Assembly: GCA_002633005.1 (NCBI GenBank)
Contig: NMRA01000339.1
Span: 210,510-274,509, forward strand
Origin: Phoronis australis
Taxonomy: Eukaryota > Phoronida > Phoronidae
Direction of reading: 5' to 3'
DNA: 64,000 nt
Below, in pieces: positions 60,501 to 64,000 of the stretch; position 1 is the first letter of the stretch, and each line of letters begins with the position of its first letter. A program made the translations under genes and the position numbers. Under the pieces are notes generated by a model. That model ran no database searches. It was not told the DNA's origin and worked only from the letters and a program-made list of their open reading frames with translations.

Positions 60501-63500
60501 GCCCTAAAATAATACTCTCCATGTGCCGAAAACAGACCGGCTTTCGTTTTGGCTAGTTTCGGTTGCAGTTCCACGAGGTCGAAGGTTAGTAGAAGATATT
60601 GGCTTACTCGAAACAGTAAGCTCGGTTAATAACACCACCCATCTAAAACGTGTTTAGTTTTAAAATGTAGTACTTCATATTATTTCAGATGGAAGTGGTC
60701 GAGTACATTGCACACCTGTAACGCGTCTCTACCGGCTCCATTGGTGTTTTTACAATTCTCTTAGTACGAAATGCGGTGTAGTCCAGGGTGTAAATGTGAA
60801 TTGCTCGACACTGGCCACAATCTTGGCATTTTTGAAGAAGCTAAACCTGTCGCTTTGTTTTTATTATGGTAGATCAATCATTTTTTCATAAATTAGTCAT
60901 GTCATACATTTCTCACTGTCTTTACTATATCCGCAGGCGATTGAAATGGCAAAAGGACGTAGCTGAAATGAATTGGCGAATTAATTACGACGATATTGTG
61001 TTCAGCAAACACGCCACTTCGGCATTTTCAAGGGTGAGACATTTGTTTACTTTATTAGCATTTATCCAGTTTTAATTTGAATTGAATTAAATGTATTTGA
61101 CATATGAATATTTAGCTGTAATTTTTATAGCATTTCTCTATATACTTTTGACGTTGTTATACTGATCTGCAGGTATTTGTGCGACCTGGTGTCTTTTTGT
61201 TAAAAGTTAACAAAAAGAAAGGTACATTCATTGCAACGGTATCAAGAACAAGACCAGATTTTATTTGATGTCATTGCTTAAGATGAAATCTCAAGGTATA
61301 CTCGATTGATACTGTCGAGTCGACCAGAGACTGGACTAAATTTCACAATCTGTTTATAGTATTCCACAGCGTGGACATACATGTAATTGTCAACGGTTTC
61401 TTTTTTTCTTTTGTTTTCTTTCTCAGTTCTGTTTTTGTATCCTTTGTCGATGTTTTTTCGTGAACACATCAGCTATTGGTTCCATTCTTTAGCTTTCTGT
61501 CGGCACCAATTGTAGCAGTATTGGTCCACTTGGAAAACGTCGACTCATCCACGGCACACTGCATGGTGTCCCAGTGTTTATTAAAAAAATGGATGCCTCA
61601 AAGTCAGCTAACTGCATTTGGATGGTGTTAAAAGAAGAACTAAAGCAGGTACAGTACGGTAGACATAGCCTACATCTACATGTATTTAGCAGGATGCTTT
61701 CTACGTCACTGACGTTGCAAGTAAACCCACGCCTTTCATCAAAAACGTTTGATTTAGGTCACGCACAGTATAAAGTTGGTGTCATTTTGTTACTTTAGAA
61801 ATAGTTTCTAGGCTTGAGAAGACAGGTAGTTATTGTTTATTGTCATGGCTGGTTTGTTTCGATCGCCATAGTGAAATGTCTGTTGGGTCAGGGAAATTTG
61901 AAGCGGTTTGTTACTGATTTTAATTCAAGCGTAAAATAAAAACGCTCTGTCGTTACTTAATTGCAGCTTAGCAAAAATGTCCGTTAAAACGTTACTGTTT
62001 TTAATACCACGGTACCATTTGTAGAGGGTTTAAAAAACAATAGAAAGCCGTTTCTAAAACTGCTCTGATGTATAGATAAGAAGGGTTTGTGAAAGAACTT
62101 TTAATTCGTTATAGTTCCAGGCCACGCTCAGCGCAGAATATAAGATGGCGTGACTCGAACTTGTGGTATTGAGCTTGGTCTGCCATGTACCGCAATAAAA
62201 GTTGACATGAGCTCGGAGTGGACGACTGACAAAATAATGCTCTTTTTCTGTTTATCATAGTTTGGACCCATTCATTAATAACCACTAACTGAAGCCCCCT
62301 CTGACTGAGGCCGAGTCTGGAGCACGTCTGAATCCCAGCGGCTTCTACATGTATGGGATGTTTTATGGCAGTTAGCGATAACTTTGTACTTGTGATACTT
62401 TTCGTTATAGCTATATGACTTGAATCATGACAACCTTGTGAGATTTGTTGGCGCTTGCTTTGATCATCCTCGGTCCTGTGTGGTTCTGCAATACTGCAGC
62501 AAAGGTAGCTTGGAGGTAGGCTTAGGCTTGGTCACTGAAGTCTATAAACTGCTCGTCCACTTGTTGCTCCAAAGGTTCAATAACGTGCCAGGACTCTACG
62601 TTCCAGGTCTGTTGATATCCGCAAACAATATTAATGCACGAATCGGCGAATATTTTTAAAACTTAAACTTACAGTGTAAGTGTGTTACTTGCAATTGTTT
62701 TCATAGTAGTAATTTTTGTGACTTAGTTTGCCGGGGTCAAATGTTCTGTTGTTTCCATTCAATGGAAGTTTAAAAAGAACTTGGCCTCATGATATATCGC
62801 ACTTATTTAACTTCTGCACACTTTTTGATTTTTTGCCATAACAAAAATATGTACACACAAACATTATTGTCGTACAAAGTAGACAAATTTGCAAAATATT
62901 TTCATTAACATAGCAAAAATCATACTAATTTCAATTTTCAAAACAAATGTATAGTTTTATCTTTTATTCAGAAATGCTTTTGTTATCCATAGCGGTATTT
63001 CCCCGCATTGCCTACATTATCATCAACTAAAGTTTCCAAGTGATGTTATTTCCTCTGCTCCAGTATTCTCAGGTAGGCTATCCTTGTTTCCCCATGTCCA
63101 ATGCTCCCAATCCCCACGTTCCTCCGACTCAATGATTCCTGTGGTCCGATGTTCGACCTATCCAATATCTCCACGACTCGATGATTTCTGGTTCCCTTAC
63201 AATTTACATGTAGGTGTCATTCCAAGTTGTCGTTAACCCAGAGGTGAGGCTCATTCAGAAACTTGATTAAAATTTTGTATTTTTAATTTGAAAAAAATAA
63301 AAATGTTTTTGCTTCCCCCTATCGGGTGGGTGAGGCAGCACATGGGCGGCGCAGCACTGAAATAAATAGGGGAGGCTATAGCCCACCTCCCCATCCCCCT
63401 ATGGTGCGCCGCCCATGTAATTGCAACATATGAAGTAATTACTTCTCTCATTTTCATGTTTTTTCTACTTCTAGGACGCGTTGTCTAATGATGATATCAA

Positions 63501-63870
63501 TTTGGATAGGCTGTTTAAATTTTCTTTGATGCAAGATATCCTCAAGGTAACGTTCTTAAACGCAGTATGTTTATGATAGCAACACTTAACCATCTCTCGA
63601 CTTATTCTGAAACTCACTATCAACTTTTCAGTAATTTATCTGTTAATCTTTTGTGCTCTTCACATAATTACGCTTTTGAACTTATGCGGATTAATTATAA
63701 TTAGAAGCGTTCGTGTTCTATCGTGCAGGGACTCTTGTTTTTGAGAACTACCTTTGTGAAATATCACGGCAACCTTAAAACAGCCAATTGTCTTTTGGGA
63801 AGTCGCTTTGAGGTACGGCTGTCTGATTTCGCGCTGGAGACTATACGAACAGAGAAAATAATGGCCAAAG
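27356..63870 (+). CDS. Receptor guanylate cyclase, natriuretic-peptide-receptor type (15 exons, 3' end outside window)
   Basis: Receptors of this family bind a peptide outside the cell and make cGMP inside. Joined exons: 27356-27506, 38806-38913, 39958-40121, 50226-50475, 53056-53201, 55682-55837, 56490-56625, 57099-57187, 58126-58261, 60190-60286, 60937-61033, 61493-61648, 62411-62515, 63475-63546, 63729-63870. All introns are GT-AG and every phase matches, giving 668 codons plus one base. Domains: signal peptide about 1-21; ligand-binding ectodomain about 24-446; membrane span about 454-477; RRLKWQ juxtamembrane start; kinase-homology domain from about 490. The domain is a pseudokinase: the ATP lysine is kept (VFIKK, K541), but HRD is HGN (634-636) and DFG is DFA (654-656), as usual in this family. 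The cyclase domain lies beyond the window. The ligand cannot be inferred. The start has a fair context (G at -3, G at +4). Confidence 0.93.
29124..29154. repeat. Poly-C tract with an undetermined base
   Basis: About 30 consecutive C with one N at 29150; the true length is uncertain. Confidence 0.9.
30698..30723. repeat. Poly-G tract with an undetermined base
   Basis: About 26 consecutive G with one N at 30710; the true length is uncertain. A run of T directly precedes it. Confidence 0.9.
31302..31600 (+). mobile_element. Relic of an IS630/mariner-like element
   Basis: It begins TGTCCCAAAAATATTACA, like the GTGTCCCAAAA tips of IS630-group elements. It aligns along most of its length with the element at 45374-45780 (shared CTGGAGTTCAA, AGTTCCCG, AGATTCTGCG). 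A frame here contains RFSFEEQKFIAQYYWKLKTS, like the N-terminal helix-turn-helix of such transposases. The right end was not found. Confidence 0.5.
32849..32865 (+). promoter_or_regulatory. Isolated CTCF-like motif
   Basis: TGGCCAGTAGGAGGCGC matches the CTCF core CCASYAGRKGGCRS at 13/14 and keeps the upstream TGG. It is on the strand opposite to the motif in the 3.2-4.8 kb array. It may be a relic of the same repeat family. Binding is not shown. Confidence 0.35.
33309..33507. repeat. CTATAGGA minisatellite, left cluster
   Basis: Repeated TTTCTATAGGATCAAGATT and GGAATTCCTATAGGAAT words form units of roughly 60-75 bp. The words are largely self-complementary, so the array can fold on itself. 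Confidence 0.85.
33764..34468. repeat. Duplicated segment, copy 1
   Basis: It starts ACAAAACGTACCGAGAG and ends CAACACGTATGGGATAAAT. It aligns with 34470-35482 and with the split copy at 42725-43745. Shared landmarks are CCACGAGACATTATTCCGCG, AAAACTGAGACAGAACTGTC and TTTGATGATCGAAC. Non-coding. Confidence 0.75.
34470..35482. repeat. Duplicated segment, copy 2
   Basis: A tandem, diverged copy of 33764-34468, starting ACAAAACGTATCGAGAG and ending CGTACGGGATAAATTG. It carries an extra stretch of about 350 bp (roughly 34790-35140) absent from copy 1. That stretch contains a 90-codon frame of unknown meaning. Confidence 0.75.
35544..36560. repeat. CTATAGGATCCTATTGAACTTC minisatellite, right cluster
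   Basis: Dozens of imperfect 20-23 base units of the form TCCTATAGGATCCTATTGAA. They are scattered at 35544-35720 and dense from 35880 to about 36300, then grade into CCTATAGGA / GGAAATCCTAT palindromic units to 36560. The same core word makes up the cluster at 33309-33507. Confidence 0.9.
36990..37400 (-). pseudogene. LINE ORF2 C-terminal relic
   Basis: On the minus strand a block reading ANRGCPFCSN, a short gap, then LRENYIETYYWKCPSDFKF and VVNLCKYLHDFRLRW matches the C-terminal tail of several animal LINE proteins. In these a CPFC zinc motif is followed by LR..YI, a W/F-P block and NL.K+L. At least one frameshift lies between CPFC and LREN. No RT domain is next to it, so it is a 5'-truncated fragment. 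Confidence 0.6.
37771..37941 (-). mobile_element. hAT-like MITE with perfect 8-bp target duplication
   Basis: This 171-bp element is flanked by CAACATAG at 37763-37770 and 37942-37949. The right tip CAGTACAGCACTG and the degenerate left tip CATTGCTGTATAGTA are inverted. It is an inverted relative of 53534-53719; both share GGTAAAATTAGAG, GGTATCACCTTGAG-type and GCGCCTACGT words. Non-coding. Confidence 0.85.
38806..38913 (+). CDS. Receptor guanylate cyclase exon 2
   Basis: Encodes residues 51-86 plus one base. LIAIDEINNQSRPVLPGHTV is the first helix and following strand of the ligand-binding fold; the family typically reads AVE.IN....LLPG. C80 (TRCKP) corresponds to the first ectodomain cysteine. 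A possible glycosylation site is NQS. Acceptor CCAG, donor TAG|GTAAGC, phase 1 on both sides. Confidence 0.92.
38914..39957 (+). other. Intron 2 (1.0 kb)
   Basis: Phase 1. No mobile element recognised. A frame extending left of the exon 3 acceptor (from 39813) is stopped before it can join exon 2, so the acceptor ATAG at 39954-39957 is preferred. Confidence 0.7.
39958..40121 (+). CDS. Receptor guanylate cyclase exon 3
   Basis: Completes residue 87 and encodes 88-141. VAAAALNTKDFSVVIGPPCS carries the GPxC motif conserved in natriuretic-peptide-type receptors, where that cysteine pairs with the one in exon 2 and the segment contributes to a chloride site. It ends DKKEFK, matching the family DK.EFK just before TLTR. 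Donor AAG|GTAAGA, phase 0. Confidence 0.93.
40563..40957. mobile_element. 395-bp MITE with 21-bp terminal inverted repeats
   Basis: The left end CAGTGCCCGGTTGCATGAA is answered by TTCATGCAACCAGTCACTG at the right end, 19 of 21 positions pairing. An internal GGTTGC-like TTGCATGAAATGATCC lies near 40790. No target duplication was found. Non-coding. Confidence 0.7.
42725..43745. repeat. Duplicated segment, copy 3, interrupted twice
   Basis: A third, 8-kb-distant copy of the segment at 33764-35482. 42739-42898 and 43046-43195 match its second half (ACTGAGACAGAAGTATC, GAGTCGACATTGAT, CACGTATGGGATAAATG). 43575-43745 matches its first half (CCCACGAGACATTATTCTGCG). It is broken by the MITE at 42901-43045 and by unrelated sequence at about 43200-43570. 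Confidence 0.7.
42901..43045. mobile_element. MITE, CGTTCAGGAACGCTAGGACC family
   Basis: CGTTCAGGAACGCTAGGACC at 42906 is answered by GGTCCTAGTGTTACTGAACG ending at 43045. Comparison with the uninterrupted copy of the duplicated segment (AACCGGCTAACGACG at 35335) shows clean insertion between AACCGG and GGCAGCTAATGACG. A half copy lies at 19757-19839. Confidence 0.8.
45374..45780 (+). mobile_element. 407-bp TA-flanked IS630/mariner-like deletion derivative
   Basis: Left tip CACGGTGTGCCAAAAAGTG; right tip GGACACCCTG, whose complement is CAGGGTGTCC. TA lies directly outside both tips. Inside, a frame reads NKRLKFGKRKLVTQCY, like the start of an IS630-type transposase. It is homologous to 31302-31600. 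No catalytic domain. Confidence 0.7.
46211..46339 (+). CDS. Short frame with signal-peptide-like start, unrecognised
   Basis: A 42-codon frame. The first 20 residues (ITIYFLLTFLFCEFVA core) look like a signal peptide, followed by SRVLITIETRRL and a stop. The strand right after cleavage faintly recalls exon 1 of the receptor (KVLILLPS). It could be chance, a decayed first-exon duplicate or an alternative start. A 97-codon frame lies on the other strand (46250-46543), also unrecognised. Confidence 0.2.
   Translation: MATCITIYFLLTFLFCEFVAASDGTNSRVLITIETRRLNDLT
47944..49229 (-). mobile_element. Mariner transposon, complete ends, decayed transposase
   Basis: A 1286-bp element with terminal inverted repeats GAGGGTCGTTCAATAAGTTC on the left and the complement of the same at the right, flanked by the TA duplication at 47942-47943 and 49230-49231. 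Size and ends are those of a full-length mariner. It encodes a transposase on the minus strand, now a pseudogene. Confidence 0.95.
48150..49070 (-). pseudogene. Mariner transposase pseudogene (DD34D family)
   Basis: Transposases of this family cut and paste DNA at TA sites. Readable in order: DTPSYSTVKKRSACF and DDPRPRRPKSPTSREN (paired DNA-binding helices), TVQHLANTVCISNGSV, SARWVPRMLTQEQK, TQNETWVHHSDPES, GFPSPRKSK, then LLQDNAPAHN and, in another frame, LVPSDF. The family motif GDETW is QNETW here, so the first catalytic aspartate has become asparagine (codon at 48580-48582). The second and third aspartates are still visible. Several frameshifts and stops. Confidence 0.9.
49600..49905. repeat. 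Trinucleotide (CAT/GTC)n tracts
   Basis: Two blocks of CATCAT / CGTCGT triplets flank the near-palindromic pair CACAATCTGTCTGGTGA (49730) and TCAGACAGATTGTGTAA (49783). Frames here are Ile/Val or Met/Arg homopolymers and not genes. Confidence 0.85.
50226..50475 (+). CDS. Receptor guanylate cyclase exon 4
   Basis: Encodes residues 142-224 plus one base. TLTRLLGTFDLVGMAVSGFA matches the family TLTR...Y.K(L) motif, and FAKYHNWSRISIIAQ is the strand-helix that follows. Possible N-glycosylation at NWS and NIT. The exon ends in NDLREILKLSINRSR, the helix before the next strand. Acceptor TTTTAG, donor CGAA|GTAAGT, phase 1. Confidence 0.93.
50476..53055 (+). other. Intron 4 (2.6 kb)
   Basis: Phase 1. 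No mobile element was delimited. Around 52080-52240 the words TGTAACA and TGTTACA recur in both orientations (AAATGTAAC / GTTACATTT), hinting at a small inverted-repeat element. Confidence 0.6.
53056..53201 (+). CDS. Receptor guanylate cyclase exon 5
   Basis: Completes residue 225 and encodes 226-273. IVVAVRGEVFRELMLLALEL and GLISGDYVFICVNFY match the family segment R.IV.C....R.+ML.A...G+..GDYVF. It ends GDFSWYR. Acceptor TACAG, donor AGG|GTAAGT, phase 0. Confidence 0.93.
53534..53719 (+). mobile_element. hAT-like MITE with 8-bp target duplication
   Basis: A 186-bp element with tips CAGTGCTGTAGTGG and CCACTACAGCACTG, flanked by GGTATGCG (53526-53533) and GATATGCG (53720-53727), 7 of 8 identical. 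It is related, in reverse orientation, to 37771-37941. Non-coding. Confidence 0.9.
54232..54518 (-). mobile_element. MITE, CAG-GGCGGAT family, enlarged copy D
   Basis: Starts CAGTAGCGGATTTAGG and ends GGATCCGCCCCTG. It is flanked by a perfect 5-bp duplication, GTTGG at 54227-54231 and 54519-54523. It is about 130 bp longer than copies A-C because of extra sequence in the middle (roughly 54310-54480) not seen in the others. Same orientation as copy A. Confidence 0.88.
55380..55545. repeat. Polypyrimidine CCCTCCCTCCTTTCT repeat
   Basis: A long C/T-only stretch with repeated CTTCCCTCCCTCCTTTCTCC blocks; a duplicated block is evident at about 55410-55460 and 55490-55525. A similar shorter tract sits at 55095-55140. 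It lies about 140 bases before exon 6. Confidence 0.85.
55682..55837 (+). CDS. Receptor guanylate cyclase exon 6
   Basis: Encodes residues 274-325. SDVHDEKALEAYRGVIWVNY corresponds to the family D..A+.A+..+. T. segment, and EYRDFKEKVKTRAKREFGFE to the Y..F...V...A...FNF segment. Acceptor GTAG, donor CAG|GTAACG, phase 0 on both sides. Confidence 0.93.
55838..56489 (+). other. Intron 6 (0.65 kb)
   Basis: Phase 0. Contains the 38-base palindrome at 56262-56299; otherwise nothing recognised. Confidence 0.75.
56262..56299. repeat. 38-bp near-perfect palindrome
   Basis: CCCAAATTGTCACA and TGTGACAATTTGGG flank an A/T centre, with a single mismatched pair in 38 bases. It could form a stable hairpin in the intron RNA or a cruciform in DNA. 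Function unknown. Confidence 0.9.
56490..56625 (+). CDS. Receptor guanylate cyclase exon 7
   Basis: Encodes residues 326-370 plus one base. SNLYEAIWMYAIAMNETLA matches the family A...YD.V.+YA.A++ET+ helix. ISQRLWGRDFG matches (I)...MWNR.F.G. Possible N-glycosylation at NET and NGT. Acceptor TTTAG, donor GGAG|GTATTT, phase 1. Confidence 0.93.
56626..57098 (+). other. Intron 7 (0.47 kb)
   Basis: Phase 1. A 70-codon minus-strand frame at 56666-56878 resembles nothing known. Confidence 0.75.
57099..57187 (+). CDS. Receptor guanylate cyclase exon 8
   Basis: Completes residue 371 and encodes 372-400. GITGTISLNSNGDREQGYTI matches the family F.G.TG.+.ID.NGDR...+S+. Acceptor TTCAG, donor GAG|GTACAT, phase 0. 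Confidence 0.92.
57188..58125 (+). other. Intron 8 (0.94 kb)
   Basis: Phase 0. Holds a mini-hairpin MITE (57273-57341) preceded by a partial one (57245-57268). The frame at 57596-57808 is unrecognised and not needed to join exons 8 and 9 in frame. Confidence 0.75.
57273..57341. mobile_element. GC-rich mini-hairpin MITE
   Basis: A 69-bp element from ATGGGCGGCAGAGCACTG to GTCACCGCCCAT with centre GAGGCTATAGCCCC. Same family as the copies at 21948-22083 and 63342-63416. Confidence 0.75.
58126..58261 (+). CDS. Receptor guanylate cyclase exon 9
   Basis: Encodes residues 401-445 plus one base. EYIWAAGRTSTPSDSPRCGW and the following GELC match the juxtamembrane W.(G)....P.D.P.CGF....C motif; C436 and C443 would form the conserved small loop. 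Acceptor TTCAG, donor GAAC|GTAGGT, phase 1. Confidence 0.92.
58262..60189 (+). other. Intron 9 (1.9 kb)
   Basis: Phase 1. Contains a degenerate telomere-like tract (59337-59377). No transposon recognised. Confidence 0.7.
59337..59377. repeat. Degenerate interstitial telomere-like tract
   Basis: CTAATCCCAACC, CTCTAACCCTAACCCTGAT and CCTAATCC form about six units around CCCTAA, the complement of the TTAGGG animal telomere repeat. Confidence 0.6.
60190..60286 (+). CDS. Receptor guanylate cyclase exon 10 (membrane span)
   Basis: Completes residue 446 and encodes 447-477 plus two bases. LIVSLVSVMAVLIAIGAAVI is the single transmembrane helix (about 454-477), followed by WAIYR entering the cytoplasm. 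Acceptor TTTTAG, donor ACAG|GTAAGA, phase 2. Confidence 0.93.
60287..60936 (+). other. Intron 10 (0.65 kb)
   Basis: Phase 2. No repeat or element recognised. Confidence 0.75.
60937..61033 (+). CDS. Receptor guanylate cyclase exon 11
   Basis: Completes residue 478 and encodes 479-510. RRLKWQKDVAEMNWRINYDD is the hallmark start of the kinase-homology domain; the family reads R+.+LE.EL....WR+.W+D+. Acceptor CGCAG, donor AGG|GTGAGA, phase 0. Confidence 0.93.
61034..61492 (+). other. Intron 11 (0.46 kb)
   Basis: Phase 0. Ends with a strong pyrimidine tract; nothing else recognised. Confidence 0.75.
61493..61648 (+). CDS. Receptor guanylate cyclase exon 12
   Basis: Encodes residues 511-562. GTLHGVPVFIKKMDAS contains the lysine equivalent to the ATP-binding VAIK lysine (K541). 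The glycine-rich loop upstream (TNCSSIGPLGK) is degenerate. It ends in KEELKQ, the start of helix C. Acceptor TTTAG, donor CAG|GTACAG, phase 0 on both sides. Confidence 0.92.
61649..62410 (+). other. Intron 12 (0.76 kb)
   Basis: Phase 0. No element recognised. Confidence 0.75.
62411..62515 (+). CDS. Receptor guanylate cyclase exon 13
   Basis: Encodes residues 563-597. LNHDNLVRFVGACFDHP and VVLQYCSKGSLE match the highly conserved (L)NHDNL..F+GAC...P and YC.+GSL motifs of receptor cyclase kinase-homology domains. Acceptor ATAG, donor GAG|GTAGGC, phase 0. Confidence 0.94.
62516..63474 (+). other. Intron 13 (0.96 kb)
   Basis: Phase 0. Contains the mini-hairpin MITE at 63342-63416, about 60 bases before the next exon; otherwise A+T-rich and unrecognised. 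Confidence 0.75.
63342..63416. mobile_element. GC-rich mini-hairpin MITE
   Basis: A 75-bp element from ATGGGCGGCGCAGCACTG to GGTGCGCCGCCCAT with centre GGAGGCTATAGCCCACC; tips pair over 12 bases. It lies very close to the exon 14 acceptor. Confidence 0.8.
63475..63546 (+). CDS. Receptor guanylate cyclase exon 14
   Basis: Encodes residues 598-621. DALSNDDINLDRLFKFSLMQ and DILK match the family D+L.ND.+.LD.+F+.SL+.DI.K. Acceptor TCTAG, donor AAG|GTAACG, phase 0. Confidence 0.93.
63547..63728 (+). other. Intron 14 (182 bp)
   Basis: Phase 0, the shortest intron of the gene. Confidence 0.9.
63729..63870 (+). CDS. Receptor guanylate cyclase exon 15
   Basis: Encodes residues 622-668 plus one base. 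KYHGNLKTANCLLGSRFEVR matches the family SHG.L.SSNC++D.RF.+K, where HGN replaces the kinase HRD. LSDFALE replaces DFG with DFA. Acceptor GCAG, donor AAAG|GTAAGT, phase 1. The rest of the pseudokinase, the linker and the cyclase domain lie beyond the window. Confidence 0.94.
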
Positions 63871-64000
63871 GTAAGTATCAGCATGTGTTAAGAGTCTTCT
63901 GTCTCACTTAATATTTCACTTGTAATCACGAGTTGTACCCAATGGGTATTTGTGCTGGCGTGTTTCGAAGTACATATTTAAAAGTCCAGTCAAAGGAATT

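Noticed and set aside
1-64000. CRISPR array, operon, riboswitch or other prokaryotic features
   Set aside because: The window is eukaryotic; the tandem repeats present have no spacer-repeat structure and no cas-like genes.

Overview
The window is eukaryotic genomic DNA: A+T-rich, intron-rich and full of transposon debris, with GT-AG introns. It most resembles a marine invertebrate deuterostome such as amphioxus or a hemichordate. That guess rests on the gene family, the transposon types and the very frequent TACATGTA palindrome; the species cannot be fixed from sequence alone.

Only one gene can be supported. It is a plus-strand receptor guanylate cyclase of the natriuretic-peptide-receptor type, starting at 27356 and running off the right edge. 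Fifteen exons join in frame (about 668 codons) and encode a signal peptide, the ligand-binding ectodomain, one membrane span and most of the kinase-homology (pseudokinase) domain. The guanylate cyclase catalytic domain must lie beyond position 64000. Introns 1 (11.3 kb) and 3 (10.1 kb) are very large and hold many mobile elements.

Left part (1-27355): no functional host gene was found. It holds a 439-bp foldback palindrome (1707-2145); a (CCGT)n tract and a 150-bp-periodic satellite whose every unit carries a CTCF-like motif (3230-4800); a decayed tyrosine-recombinase retrotransposon (zinc finger, RT, RNase H, recombinase, SGNH hydrolase) on the minus strand (about 15.0 to 10.9 kb) with two MITEs inside it; fragments of a Ty3-type integrase and a pogo-like transposase; a doubly deleted Jockey-like LINE on the minus strand (23.1-20.3 kb); a heat-shock-type promoter with no heat-shock gene behind it (23.8-24.0 kb); and an 802-base assembly gap (25055-25856).

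Right part (27356-64000): the receptor exons lie among a complete but dead mariner (47944-49229), hAT-like MITEs with 8-bp target duplications, a second MITE family with 5-bp duplications, 70-bp GC-rich mini-hairpins, CTATAGGA minisatellites flanking a duplicated 0.7-1.0 kb segment, and assorted microsatellites. Several MITE families have copies both in the left region and in the introns, so one set of elements has shaped the whole window.
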